Under the pieces are notes generated by a model, which saw only the letters and a list, made by a program, of their open reading frames with translations, was not told the origin of the DNA and ran no database searches. A program made the translations under genes and the position numbers. From positions 1 to 40,528 of the forward strand of contig JAITTL010000002.1 of the NCBI GenBank assembly GCA_031286985.1: a stretch of 40,528 nucleotides of DNA. Direction: 5' to 3'. Each line of letters starts with the position of its first letter. The stretch's first letter is position 1. Source of the stretch: Endomicrobium sp. Lineage in GTDB: Bacteria; Elusimicrobiota; Endomicrobiia; Endomicrobiales; Endomicrobiaceae. This document shows, piece by piece, positions 30,601 to 39,315 of the stretch.

Positions 30601-30967
30601 TGCGAAAAACTCAATTCTCTTGGTGGACTACATACAACAGCAGATACGTGTAGGATTAAGTATGGATGATTCTGTAATAAAGGCTTGCACCGTAAGGTTA
30701 AGACCTATACTTATGACCTCTTTTGCACTTGTTGCTGGTATGCTTCCTACGGCTTTAGGACTTAGCGAAGTTGGTCAATTCAGAAAAGGTATGGGGATTG
30801 TTGTAATAGGCGGGGTGATAAGTTCCACAGTTCTTACACTGATTGTGGTTCCTTCAATATTTGAATATATGGACAAATTTAGATGTTTCCTTCGCCGAAT
30901 CATGGGTAGACCTGAAAAAAGAATGATGGATTATACTGAAGAACAACTAAAAAATAAAGATTTGTAG
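27698..30967 (+). CDS. RND-family inner-membrane efflux pump (AcrB/HAE1-like)
   Basis: The proton-driven exporter, 1089 residues, is full length. It has two halves, each a transmembrane helix followed by a large periplasmic loop and a helix bundle. Key residues are the proton-relay pair D412-D413 in GLLIDDAIVVRENI and K970 in GIVAKNSILLVDY. The N-terminal RPTFVMVILVV and FPDIELPYV are typical. Substrates are unknown. The preceding TolC-like gene supplies an outer channel, but no periplasmic adaptor gene is nearby. No SD is evident beyond AAGGAAAAAA. Confidence 0.95.
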   Translation: MNLAKLAIKRPTFVMVILVVTLILGVLSLDKLSVRMFPDIELPYVVVRTSYRGAGVTEIEQLVTKPIEDAVSGISGLKHVKSINQDGLSTVWGEFELSKNPDIAAQEIRDKMGQIRPLLPDDIEEPVIMKIDVNSRPIVSLSIKAENMKHRELYDFVENTVSKDFAQVSGVSNIEIIGDTKREIHINVDKEKLKEHELSLVSLAEKIKLSASDTPSGVVTRGFTDIAFKTVGEFKSVQQINDVVIKFVGNDRPITIRDVAEVEDGIKLETSRARLDVRKNDKVVYDPALLLKIYRQAKGNDVAVSCGIKKKIAEVNEKYKQLNGKPHLTIISDTARVVKANIDDVKSTILEGIFLAIVVVYFFLGSWRSTFITALSLPNSLIGSFVFMYVFGFSLNVFSLMSLSLAVGLLIDDAIVVRENIFRHYEKGLSPLKSAIDGTNEVTSAVIATTVAVIVVFLPVAFLRGILGRMFKEFGLTVVFAMVISIFDALTIAPMLSAYIIPEHSKKISKKWAILETIIRIFRMLTVNWFDKAFSFIERIYEKMISFVLRGKKFGISLKFITLFITFFIAVGTGMVAIRYLKTTFMPASESGEFNIKVKFDPGTSLDQMDKYTKLVEEVVMSDLNVEFASSSVGGSGINSSSNESVIYVKLIPFRGLHGSASHLKRTRSSLEMKDHFRKILNDQFGDKLDFSIDNNGIGGSESEFVMELSGEGLEVLHDVANQLMEECKTIPNFVDVHSNYNPGKPEIHVQMDPQKMKMLGVNSVVAGKEIKAMINGVEAGKYRENGLEYDILVKLQDNQKDVAKDFDTIYVKNVNEKLVKLKNVASAKNILSPTEIFRKDRSCYVTVEGNVSKEGTVEEIRKRAVKIFEEKKSNHRNLVKWKNIKYAFSGHAEDMVDMQKDMGIAGCFSVLLIFMVLASLYESIVTPLTIMTALPLAIVGGLIALLISNQPIDMFTLIGMIMLLGIVAKNSILLVDYIQQQIRVGLSMDDSVIKACTVRLRPILMTSFALVAGMLPTALGLSEVGQFRKGMGIVVIGGVISSTVLTLIVVPSIFEYMDKFRCFLRRIMGRPEKRMMDYTEEQLKNKDL

Positions 30968-30989
30968 CAACTTCTGTTTGGGAGGTTGT
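30967..30989 (+). terminator. Hairpin after the RND pump gene
   Basis: CAACTTC (30968-30974) pairs with GAGGTTG (30982-30988) with one G-U pair, immediately after the stop. The following sequence has a U/G-rich tail without a clean U-run. Confidence 0.35.
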
Positions 30990-31068
30990 TGCATGCGTGT
31001 TTTGAGGTTATTTTGGTGTAGTTGCATGTTCGTGCTGTGACGTGTAAATTAAGTGGAAGGTGTTCTAC

Positions 31069-31824
31069 TTGAAAATTGTTTCGTGGAATGTGAACGGTAT
31101 AAGAGCGATATACAGAAAAGATTTCGTTGATTGGGTTAAAAATGAAAATGCTGATATTTTGTGTGTGCAGGAAACCAAAGCTGATGAATTACAATTTCCT
31201 AAAGATTTAAAGAAAATTAAAGGATATTATTTCTGTTGTTCTTGTGCGCAAAAGAAAGGCTATAGCGGTGTTGCTGTTTGGTCAAAAATCAAACCGGAAT
31301 TAGTCAGCACAAGTATAAAGAATGATATTTTTGACAACGAAGGTAGAATCTTGTGCCTTTATTTTAAAGATTTTATAATGTTTAACGTTTACTTCCCAAA
31401 TGGCGGTTCTTCTTTAGAACGTTTTGAGTACAAGATCAAATTCTACGATTGTTTTATCAGGTATCTCGAACAATTCAAAAATAAAGCAGTTGTTATATGC
31501 GGTGACTATAATACCGCCCATTTTCCGATAGATTTAGCAAGGCCGAAAGAAAACGAAAAAATCTCTGGTTTTATGCCTGCAGAAAGAGAGAAACTTGACG
31601 ATCTTGTTTCTGCAGGTTTTGTTGACGCGTTTAGGTGGTTCAATAAAGAATCAGGTAATTACACTTGGTGGGACTATAAAACATCTGCCAGATCAAGAAA
31701 TATGGGCTGGAGAATAGATTATTTTTTTATAACACAACAGTTGATTAAGTACTTAAAGTCTGCAGATATTAAAAAATCAGTGTTGGGATCAGATCATTGT
31801 CCCATCTCAATTGATATTTTTTAG
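31069..31824 (+). CDS. xth: Exodeoxyribonuclease III (AP endonuclease)
   Basis: The base-excision-repair enzyme cuts 5' to abasic sites. The TTG at 31069 is chosen as start because GGAAGG (31055-31060) lies 8 bases upstream and the product then begins KIVSWNVNGIRA, as in the family; the GTG at 31060 would overlap the SD. Family motifs of the 251-residue protein are VQETKADE (metal Glu), YSGVAVWSK, FNVYFPNG, CGDYNTAH, WRIDYFF and SDHCPI. It is convergent with the membrane sulfatase gene. Confidence 0.94.
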   Translation: MKIVSWNVNGIRAIYRKDFVDWVKNENADILCVQETKADELQFPKDLKKIKGYYFCCSCAQKKGYSGVAVWSKIKPELVSTSIKNDIFDNEGRILCLYFKDFIMFNVYFPNGGSSLERFEYKIKFYDCFIRYLEQFKNKAVVICGDYNTAHFPIDLARPKENEKISGFMPAEREKLDDLVSAGFVDAFRWFNKESGNYTWWDYKTSARSRNMGWRIDYFFITQQLIKYLKSADIKKSVLGSDHCPISIDIF

Positions 31825-31957
31825 ATATATTTTTATATATGCAATCCTAGTCGTGACATACCCAAAAAATTAGATTAATTGAGAAACATTGTACTCTTTT
31901 TGTAATAAATTTATTTAGTGTAAGTCCTTTCAAAATATTGACTGTAAATATGCACCA

Positions 31958-33946
31958 TTATTTTTGGTTTAAATATGTGTCTGTTGTTGCAAGTATTTTT
32001 TTATAATACTCTAGCATTTCTTTGTGAGTTTGAGTTTCATTAGTTCTAGAAAGTATTTTGGTTTTTGCGTTGAAAGTAAAACATAAAGTAGTTCCGGTTT
32101 CTGCATTGTACAAAATAGCTTTATCGTTTGATAAAATAAACCCGTCACTGTTAAATGCTATGTGTTGCTTTGTGGAGTCTAGTAGACTTATTCCTGCAGC
32201 TGTATACTCCGCTTGTGAAAGTGACAGATCGTAAAGAGTAGGAGCTATATCAATATGGCATGCTGTAATATCTGTGTTGATCGATTTTTTTAATTTTGGG
32301 GGTATATACATATACAATGGAACTGCATATTTTTTAAACAATTCTTCATGAGTTGATATTTTCAATTCTCTAAGATTGTGGTCTCCTGTGATCACAACGA
32401 TAGTGTTTTCAGCTAATGGTGAATTTTTTATAATGTTTAAAAATTTTGCTGTTTCTCTGTTTGTGAACTGATAACACTCGAAAATTTTTTTCCCATATTT
32501 TTTTTCGTTTAACATCATTTGCGCGAGTTCCTTTGGTATTTCGAGTTTTAAAGGCTTAAAATAGGGTGGTGTTTTATAGGGAGGGTGTGTTCCTGTTGAC
32601 ATTGCGTAAATAAGTTTTGGAGTTCCAGTATTGTTTTTAAGCTCCCTTAAAACAATTTCGAAAAACTGAGCGTCGTTTATACCCCACTCATGGCGGTATT
32701 CGTTTTTTATTGAACCTTCACCATAGGTTTCGTCAAATCCTTGTGCTTCTAAAAATTTATCAATACCACGCCATGCAAGACTCCCGCCATACACCGCTTT
32801 TGTAAGGTATCCAGCCCTCTTGTAAGGTAGAGCTAAAGAACTCGAAAAAGACTTAAATGCACTAGAACTTTGAGTAACTTGCAGAGAAAACTGTCTCTGT
32901 GGTATGTTGAGTATGGTTGACTCCAAACAATGTATGGTTATTACACCTGCTGCTAAAAAATTGTAAAGGACTATATCTTCATCAAAATGTTGTTTTAACT
33001 CCCCTAGCACATCAAAATTATCGCTGTTGTACAAGAGAGGTAATTCCCCAAAGCCCTCTAGAACAATAAATACCACGTTAGGTTCTATTTTTTTTGCGAC
33101 TTCATTTTCTATAGAAATTTTATTAAATATTGAAAGGGAGATATCATCTTTGTTGATTTTAAGTTTCTGTGCAATGTCAATTTTGTTGTCTTTTTGTTCT
33201 GTTTTTGCCTCTATTGCATCCAGCAGGGCATGTACGCTTGTCAGGGGAACATCGTTTATAAATTTGGTTGGTGATATTTGTGCATGAAATTTTCCCAAAG
33301 GAAACATTGACACTGTTCCACGCGCAAGGAAAAATGTTAAGAAAGGTACAAGCACAATTATGAATACTTTAGCAAATGTGCTCCAAAAAGATGTGTCTAC
33401 AAAACAACGCTTATCCACCAATTTTTTTTCAGTCAATAAAATTAATTTGTATATCCCAAATCCAAAAATCGTTAAAATCACCAAAGCTATCGAGAACCGG
33501 TGGTCATATATTATCGTTTTTATCAAAGCAAATGTATCGTCGGCAAAAAAGTCAAAAAATAAGATGTTTATGTGATCGCCAAAACAGGCATAAAACCCAA
33601 AGTCTGTCGCATTTAGTAGTGCAATTGTCATAAACGCTATCAGGTAATAGATTCTAATAAAAAACACAGTAACTTTAAATAATTTTAAGTTTTTTATTAA
33701 CAAAAAGACCGTAAAAATAAGCACAACAATGGAATTTATATAGGCAAGAATTACAAGATCAAATCGAGCTCCTAAAATAAACGCCTTCAAAATATAACAG
33801 TAAAGACCTTTCAACGATGAGACATTTTGAAAGTATAAAAAAAAGAACAATCTATAGATCGTCATTGTGGCAAGGGCCACTATGTTCAATGGTATTATTT
33901 TAATTAGACAATCAAAATATTTTTCAAAATTAAAAAAATTTATCAT
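31958..33946 (-). CDS. LTA-synthase/phosphoglycerol-transferase-like membrane sulfatase
   Basis: The 662-residue protein has about five N-terminal membrane helices (residues 15-215) and an extracytoplasmic alkaline-phosphatase-fold domain. Metal and catalytic landmarks are PNVVFIVLEGFGE, GVITIHCLESTILNIP with the presumed nucleophile Thr, STGTHPPY, VVITGDHNLRE and HIDIAPTLYDL. Relatives transfer phosphoglycerol or phosphoethanolamine to envelope glycans or lipids; the acceptor is unknown. Glu-Gly replaces the more usual Glu-Ser after the first strand. A decayed homologue lies at 4285..5366, so this copy is probably the working one. Confidence 0.88.
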   Translation of the reverse strand: MINFFNFEKYFDCLIKIIPLNIVALATMTIYRLFFFLYFQNVSSLKGLYCYILKAFILGARFDLVILAYINSIVVLIFTVFLLIKNLKLFKVTVFFIRIYYLIAFMTIALLNATDFGFYACFGDHINILFFDFFADDTFALIKTIIYDHRFSIALVILTIFGFGIYKLILLTEKKLVDKRCFVDTSFWSTFAKVFIIVLVPFLTFFLARGTVSMFPLGKFHAQISPTKFINDVPLTSVHALLDAIEAKTEQKDNKIDIAQKLKINKDDISLSIFNKISIENEVAKKIEPNVVFIVLEGFGELPLLYNSDNFDVLGELKQHFDEDIVLYNFLAAGVITIHCLESTILNIPQRQFSLQVTQSSSAFKSFSSSLALPYKRAGYLTKAVYGGSLAWRGIDKFLEAQGFDETYGEGSIKNEYRHEWGINDAQFFEIVLRELKNNTGTPKLIYAMSTGTHPPYKTPPYFKPLKLEIPKELAQMMLNEKKYGKKIFECYQFTNRETAKFLNIIKNSPLAENTIVVITGDHNLRELKISTHEELFKKYAVPLYMYIPPKLKKSINTDITACHIDIAPTLYDLSLSQAEYTAAGISLLDSTKQHIAFNSDGFILSNDKAILYNAETGTTLCFTFNAKTKILSRTNETQTHKEMLEYYKKILATTDTYLNQK

Positions 33947-34003
33947 AAAAAGTAACTTACAGACAGCATGTATTCCAAAACAAACCTACAAAATCTAGGG
34001 GAT

Positions 34004-34033
34004 TTGACTTTTTTATGTTTGAATTACTACAAT
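34004..34033 (+). promoter_or_regulatory. Candidate sigma70 promoter of the purine operon
   Basis: TTGACT (34004-34009) and TACAAT (34028-34033) are 18 bases apart. The predicted transcript begins near 34040, leaving about 90 bases of leader that contain the inverted repeat at 34071-34092. Confidence 0.55.
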
Positions 34034-34070
34034 CCGCACTGGCTCCATTCTATCAAAGTATCAAGGGACA

Positions 34071-34092
34071 ATACAACACAAACACGTTGTAT
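34071..34092 (+). promoter_or_regulatory. Perfect inverted repeat in the purC leader
   Basis: ATACAAC (34071-34077) and GTTGTAT (34086-34092) are exact complements around 8 bases. The element is downstream of the promoter and 38 bases before the start codon. It could be a repressor operator or an mRNA hairpin; it does not look like a purine riboswitch. Confidence 0.4.
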
Positions 34093-34129
34093 ATCGGGTA
34101 AGGCTGCCTAAAAGAAAAGGAGAATTAAG

Positions 34130-35008
34130 ATGACTGATCAAAAATACACAATAAACTTTCCCTTAGTTCATAGGGGTAAGGTTAGGGATGTGTATGATTT
34201 AGGTCAAAGTTACTTAATTGTTGCTTCTGATAGAATTTCGGCTTTCGATCATGTGCTTGCGACGGTAATTCCTGGTAAAGGAAAAATCTTACATAAACTT
34301 TCTATGTTTTGGTTTGATTTTGTGCAAGGAATAATTCCAAACCATATTATTACAGGAGATTTTGGTTCTTTCCCTACCGGACTTAAACAGCATGAGTATT
34401 TGCGCGATAGATCAATGATAGTAAAAAAGGCAAATAGAATTGGTATAGAGTGTATAGTTAGAGGGTACCTTGCAGGGTCAGGGTGGAAAGAATATCAAAA
34501 ATCTGGAACGATTTGTGGTATAAGATTACCAAATGGGCTTGCAGAATCTTCAAAATTGTCCGTGCCTATTTTTACACCATCTAGTAAAGAGGATAGTAAT
34601 AAACATGATGAAAATATTTCTTTTGATGAAACAGCAGAAAGAATTGGAAAAGGAACAGCGGAACAATTAAACACAATTTCTATTGAGTTATATAAAAAAG
34701 TAAGCCAATATGCGATTTCTCAAGGTATCATACTTGCAGATACAAAACTGGAGTTTGGTTTTTACGATAATCAGTTAATATTGATTGATGAAATTTTTAC
34801 ACCAGATTCTTCAAGATTTTGGGAAGTACGCAAATACGTTGAAGGAAAAGCTCAAGATAGTTTAGATAAACAGTATGTAAGAGATTATCTTGAGTTCATA
34901 AAGTGGGATAAATCATCACCTGCTCCAGAGTTGCCAAAAGATATTGTTGAAAAAACGATGAAAAAATACATTAACGTGTACGAGAAATTAACTGGAAAAA
35001 AATTCTAA
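34130..35008 (+). CDS. purC: SAICAR synthetase
   Basis: The enzyme ligates aspartate to CAIR. The 292-residue protein shows HRGKVRDVYDLG (ATP loop), VASDRISAFDH, ECIVRGYLAGSGWKEY and ADTKLEFGF, with DEIFTPDSSRFW near the C-terminus. The length is in the range of the longer (yeast-like) PurC forms rather than the ~240-residue Gram-positive ones. AAGGAG lies 7 bases before the ATG. The gene is the first of four and directly abuts the next (stop 35008, start 35009). Confidence 0.96.
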   Translation: MTDQKYTINFPLVHRGKVRDVYDLGQSYLIVASDRISAFDHVLATVIPGKGKILHKLSMFWFDFVQGIIPNHIITGDFGSFPTGLKQHEYLRDRSMIVKKANRIGIECIVRGYLAGSGWKEYQKSGTICGIRLPNGLAESSKLSVPIFTPSSKEDSNKHDENISFDETAERIGKGTAEQLNTISIELYKKVSQYAISQGIILADTKLEFGFYDNQLILIDEIFTPDSSRFWEVRKYVEGKAQDSLDKQYVRDYLEFIKWDKSSPAPELPKDIVEKTMKKYINVYEKLTGKKF

Positions 35009-35497
35009 ATGTTTAGAATAGAAGTTTTCATGAAGAAATGTTTTAAAAATCCAAAAGGATCGCAAGTTTTGTCCGATATTTCATGGCTTGGGATTAAAAA
35101 TATAGCAAAAATTGAATATTGCCCACTGTATCTTATCGATGGTGATGTAAAGATTGAAGATGTCGAAAAAATAGCTTCAGAATTGTTGAGCGACAAGGTA
35201 ACTGAATTTTGCACTGTAAGTAGATGTTCTGATTTAAATTCGATAAATGTCAATTCTAGTGTACCATCCTTGAGTTCTTCTGTTTCAATCATAGAAATTT
35301 GGTATAAAAAAGGCGTTACAGATACTGTAGCAGAAAGTATAGTAAAGGCCGTAAAAGATTTAGGTATTACAAAAGATGTTAAGGTTAAAGCAGGTCATAA
35401 ATACTGTCTGTATGGTACTATTTCGCGAGCGATTTTAGATACTATAGTGACAAAATTGTTGGCAAATACATTAGTGCAAGAGTATGAGATAAAGTGA
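35009..35497 (+). CDS. Tandem PurS-like subunit of FGAM synthetase
   Basis: The 162-residue protein appears to hold two PurS-like ferredoxin-fold units. The first begins FRIEVFMKKCFKNPKGSQV with SDISWLGIKNI (about 1-75). The second begins IIEIWYKKGVTDTVAESI with DLGITKDVKVKAGHKYCLYG (about 92-162). Ordinary PurS is about 80 residues and works as a dimer; large PurL proteins carry the equivalent pair fused at the N-terminus. Here the pair is a separate polypeptide. It overlaps purL by four bases (GTGA), which supports stoichiometric partnership. The call rests on context and pattern rather than strict sequence identity. Confidence 0.7.
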   Translation: MFRIEVFMKKCFKNPKGSQVLSDISWLGIKNIAKIEYCPLYLIDGDVKIEDVEKIASELLSDKVTEFCTVSRCSDLNSINVNSSVPSLSSSVSIIEIWYKKGVTDTVAESIVKAVKDLGITKDVKVKAGHKYCLYGTISRAILDTIVTKLLANTLVQEYEIK

Positions 35498-37971
35498 TAA
35501 GTACGAATGATTGTAAAGTCATTAAAATATTTAATTTATCAGATGACCAATTGGTAGAGTTGAGCAAAAATAACGCACTTTATTTATCACTTGTAGAAAT
35601 GCAAGCGATTCAGTGTTACTTTAAAAAACTTAAGAGAGATCCAACTGACGTTGAAATAGAAACTATAGCGCAAACTTGGAGCGAGCATTGTAAACATAAA
35701 ACATTGACAGGACCTGTGGATTATACAGAAATTTCTCCAGTTTTATCGTATAAAAATTCAGGTGTTAAAAAAGATAGTAACTCTAGCCATATTACATACA
35801 CAACGGTGAAAAAAAGATATGACAACCTTTTAAAAGAAACAATTTTCAAAGCTACTGTTGAATTGAATAAAAAATGGTGTCTATCTGTTTTTAATGATAA
35901 TGCTGGAATTATCGATTTTGATTCCAAAAATGGTGTGGCTTTTAAAGTAGAAACGCATAACCATCCATCGGCTCTTGAGCCATACGGTGGTGCCGCAACC
36001 GGGATGGGTGGTGTTATAAGGGATATTTTAGGAGTTGGGCTTGGCGCAAAACCTTTAGCTAATACAGATGTTTTTTGTTTTGGAAATCCAACCACAAAAA
36101 TTTCAAAAATTCCTGCAGGGATACATCATCCAAAAAGAATAATGAGTGGTGTTGTTTCAGGTGTTAGAGACTATGGAAACAGGATGGGCATTCCCACTGT
36201 AAATGGGGCTGTTTATTTTGATGATGGCTACATGGCAAATCCACTTGTTTTCTGTGGAACGATGGGAATAATACCTAAAAATAAAATAGCAAAAAAAGTT
36301 GTTTCTGGAGATTTTATTTTAGTTGTTGGTGGAAAAACTGGTAGAGATGGAATTCATGGAGCTACGTTTTCTTCAGCGCGGCTCGAAAGTAAATCTGATG
36401 TAAATGCAGTTCAGATAGGCAACCCAATAATTGAAAAGAAAGTTTTAGATGCTATGCTTAAAGCAAGAGATTTGAATCTCTATAGAGGAGTTACTGATTG
36501 CGGTGCCGGAGGTTTATCCAGCGCTATTGGTGAACTTGGGGAAAAAACAGGAGCAATTGTTTATCTTGACAAGGTGCCTTTGAAATATGATGGGTTGCAT
36601 CCTTGGGAGATATGGGTTTCAGAAGCCCAGGAGAGAATGGTTTTTGCAGTTCCTCCAGAAAATAAAGAAAAGATAATTGAGATATTTAAGAAAGAAGATG
36701 TTGAAGCTGTTGTTGTTGGTAAATTCACAAATGATGAAAAGTTGACCATTATGTACAACGACAATGTTGTGGTAAATATTGACATGTCTTTTCTTCATAA
36801 TGGGGTTCCTAGGCCCATAAGGTGTGCGGTTTACAAAATAAGAGAAGAAAAAGTACAAAAACCAATTAAAATGGGTTCCTCCGAAATTTTAAAAGTCTTG
36901 AAAGCTTCGCTCTCGGATTTAAACGTTTGTTCTAGGGAATGGATTATAAGGCAGTATGATCATGAAGTTCAGGGGCAAACCATTGTAAAACCATTACATG
37001 GAAATGGTATAGAAGTATCAGGGCCTGGCGATGCTGCTATTATTTTCCCCTATACTGTTGTTAAAGGCACAAAAAAAGGTATTGTTTTAGCTAATGGATT
37101 AAATCCTCAATATGGAAAAGTAAATACTTATAAAATGGCGGCATCTGCTATAGAAGAATCATTAAGAAATGCTGTTAGTGTTGGAGCTGATATTGAAAAA
37201 ATATCGATTTTGGATAATTTTTGTTGGGGAAATCCCAATAATCCTGAAATTTTGGGAAGTTTGGTACGGGCAGCAAAAGCTTGTTATGATATGTCAAAAG
37301 CTTTTGGTGTCCCTTTTATATCTGGAAAAGATAGTTTGCATAATGAATATTCTATGAAAGGTAAAAAATACTCTATCCCTCCTGTACTTATGATATCTGC
37401 AATGGGGATTATTAAAAATGTAGAAAATACAGTAACAATGCCTCTGAAAGCTGAAGGGAATAAAATATTTGTTCTTGGAGTTACAAGAAACGAATTAGGT
37501 GGATCTGTATTTACAAAAATAAAGAATATCAAAAATGGCATTATCCCAGATGTGTATCCAAAAGAATCAAAAATTATAATGAAAAAGATTTATCATGCTA
37601 TAAGTAAAAAATTAATAGAATCTTGCCATGATTGTTGCGAAGGCGGGATTGCTGTTGCAATAAGCGAAATGGCTTTTGCGGCAAATAAGGGTGTAAAGAT
37701 AGATATAGATGTTATTAAAACTGAAAAAGTTGATCTATTAACTGCGGTTGAAATATTGTTTTCGGAATCAAATGGCAGATTTGTGGTTGAGGTAAAACCT
37801 GATAACCAAGCTGAATTTATAGAAATTTTTAAAGGTTCAATTTTTTCTGAAGTAGGTTATGTGATGGATGAAAAAAGAGTAATTTTTGAAAGTAAAAAAA
37901 ATGGAATATATGTGCAAGAAAAACCTGAAGTATTGTTAAATTTTTGGCGGAGTACATTAACCGGTGGATAG
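35494..37971 (+). CDS. purL: Phosphoribosylformylglycinamidine synthase, synthetase subunit
   Basis: The 825-residue enzyme converts FGAR to FGAM with ATP and ammonia from PurQ. Visible motifs are the linker-end TWSEHCKHKT, KVETHNHPSALEPYGGAATGMGGVIRD, GGKTGRDGIHGATFSS, GVTDCGAGGLSSA, a repeat-half ISGKDSLHNEY and the C-terminal SCHDCCEGGIAVAISEMA. It is longer than typical small PurL (~740) and shorter than fused PurL (~1300). The start is GTG inside the stop of the previous gene. PurQ and the tandem PurS-like protein make the complex. Confidence 0.95.
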   Translation: MISTNDCKVIKIFNLSDDQLVELSKNNALYLSLVEMQAIQCYFKKLKRDPTDVEIETIAQTWSEHCKHKTLTGPVDYTEISPVLSYKNSGVKKDSNSSHITYTTVKKRYDNLLKETIFKATVELNKKWCLSVFNDNAGIIDFDSKNGVAFKVETHNHPSALEPYGGAATGMGGVIRDILGVGLGAKPLANTDVFCFGNPTTKISKIPAGIHHPKRIMSGVVSGVRDYGNRMGIPTVNGAVYFDDGYMANPLVFCGTMGIIPKNKIAKKVVSGDFILVVGGKTGRDGIHGATFSSARLESKSDVNAVQIGNPIIEKKVLDAMLKARDLNLYRGVTDCGAGGLSSAIGELGEKTGAIVYLDKVPLKYDGLHPWEIWVSEAQERMVFAVPPENKEKIIEIFKKEDVEAVVVGKFTNDEKLTIMYNDNVVVNIDMSFLHNGVPRPIRCAVYKIREEKVQKPIKMGSSEILKVLKASLSDLNVCSREWIIRQYDHEVQGQTIVKPLHGNGIEVSGPGDAAIIFPYTVVKGTKKGIVLANGLNPQYGKVNTYKMAASAIEESLRNAVSVGADIEKISILDNFCWGNPNNPEILGSLVRAAKACYDMSKAFGVPFISGKDSLHNEYSMKGKKYSIPPVLMISAMGIIKNVENTVTMPLKAEGNKIFVLGVTRNELGGSVFTKIKNIKNGIIPDVYPKESKIIMKKIYHAISKKLIESCHDCCEGGIAVAISEMAFAANKGVKIDIDVIKTEKVDLLTAVEILFSESNGRFVVEVKPDNQAEFIEIFKGSIFSEVGYVMDEKRVIFESKKNGIYVQEKPEVLLNFWRSTLTGG

Positions 37972-38039
37972 TATAGTGATTAACCACTCTTTTGGTGAAA
38001 TTGTCCTGGGAAAAGACATAGAGAAAGTGTAATTTAAAT

Positions 38040-38831
38040 ATGAAAAAAGTCAAAGTATTAATTTTAAGAGCAGCAGGTACGAATTGTGATTATGAAACAC
38101 AGTTTGCTTTTGAGTTGTGTGGAGCTGTCGTGGACCGTGTGCATATTAATTCGCTCCTTGCTGGGAGAAAGGATAAAATTTTTGAATACGACATTTTAGC
38201 ACTTCCTGGAGGATTTTCTTATGGCGATGATATAGCTTCTGGCAGGGTTTTGGCAAATGAAATTAAGAATAAACTTAGTGACAGAATTAGAAAATTTGTG
38301 CTAAGAGGTAACCCCGTTATAGGGATATGTAACGGATTTCAAGTTTTGGTTAAAATGGGTTTGTTGCCGGATCCTGAACTTTTCGAACAAATCGCTACGC
38401 TCTCGTACAATAGTTCCAATAAATTTGAATGTCGATGGGTTTATTTAAAAATAGAAAAAAAAATTAAAAATGAATCCAACTGTATTTGGACAAAAAATTT
38501 ACCAAATGTTATTAATCTCCCTGTGGCTCATGGCGAAGGCAAATTTATTACAAAAAATCAAAAAATTTTAAAATCCTTAAACAGAAATAATCAAATAGTT
38601 TTTAGGTATTCTACAAAAGATGGAAACAAGCCTGCGTATCCTTTGTGTCCAAATGGCTCCATACAGCAGATAGCTGGGATATGTAATATCAAAGGAAATG
38701 TTTTTGGGCTCATGCCTCACCCTGAGAGATATATTTTTGCTTTACAACATCCTGCCAGAGAATGTTGTGCTGATAAAAAATATGGTTGGGGGAAAATTAT
38801 TTTCCAAAATGCTGTTGATTTTGTGGAATGA
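38040..38831 (+). CDS. purQ: FGAM synthase glutaminase subunit
   Basis: The class I glutamine amidotransferase feeds ammonia to PurL. The 263-residue protein has the nucleophile Cys in GICNGFQVL, LPGGFSYGDDIASG near the N-terminus and the His-Glu pair in MPHPER. The length matches the longer PurQ type that goes with larger PurL. A 68-base gap separates it from purL, with a short frame VINHSFGEIVLGKD that has no clear meaning. The last gene of the operon in view. Confidence 0.96.
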   Translation: MKKVKVLILRAAGTNCDYETQFAFELCGAVVDRVHINSLLAGRKDKIFEYDILALPGGFSYGDDIASGRVLANEIKNKLSDRIRKFVLRGNPVIGICNGFQVLVKMGLLPDPELFEQIATLSYNSSNKFECRWVYLKIEKKIKNESNCIWTKNLPNVINLPVAHGEGKFITKNQKILKSLNRNNQIVFRYSTKDGNKPAYPLCPNGSIQQIAGICNIKGNVFGLMPHPERYIFALQHPARECCADKKYGWGKIIFQNAVDFVE

Positions 38832-39195
38832 TTAGCTATATATAACCCATTTTTAGTAGAACCACATGTTAGAAAAATAATTTACAGAAGCAAGTATTAC
38901 AAAAAAATTAAATGATTGTTTGGAAAAATAATTTCGCTTGATCTTATATGTTTCTGCTGATAATGACGATGTTTAGATTTACTCTTTTTTGTTTATTTTC
39001 GGGAAAGAAATTAGTTTTGACTTGATTTGCCCGATTTATTTTTGATACATCAAAAACATTTTATATAGGTGTTAGATATAATTTAACAGTTTTAACAACC
39101 TTAAATATTTCGGTAATTTTTGAGCTTATAGTTTTACTATTTGTTGATAATGAGGTTTTTTCAAAAATTTATTTCTTTTTTTAGAGTCATTCACC
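38832..39195. other. AT-rich spacer after the purine operon
   Basis: No gene is visible. TATAAT near 39078 could be a -10 box but lacks a matching -35. No clear terminator hairpin for purQ is seen. All three plus-strand frames contain many stops until 39151. Confidence 0.5.
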
Positions 39196-39315
39196 AAGAA
39201 AATAGGCTATAAAACTACTTTGGTTTATGGCGCAATACAGGTTGATGATAGGAAGTCTGCAGCAGAAGGAGATATGTTTGTAGATGTAGGCTGGGTTTTG
39301 GTAAAGATGAAGTTT
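39196..39315 (+). pseudogene. Remnant of the C-terminal strands of an outer-membrane barrel protein
   Basis: The frame reads KKIGYKTTLVYGAIQVDD, a Lys/Ser/Ala turn, then MFVDVGWVLVKMKF. Alternating hydrophobic/polar strands joined by a turn and ending in an aromatic residue are the signature of the last barrel hairpin, comparable with the end of 15433..17703. There is no stop after the terminal Phe: the frame continues unbroken into the next gene. The call is a pattern judgement; the remainder of the barrel gene is not found upstream. Confidence 0.4.

Noticed and set aside
34040-34129. Purine riboswitch in the purC leader
   Set aside because: The leader lacks the three-helix junction and conserved loop sequences; only a simple inverted repeat is visible.
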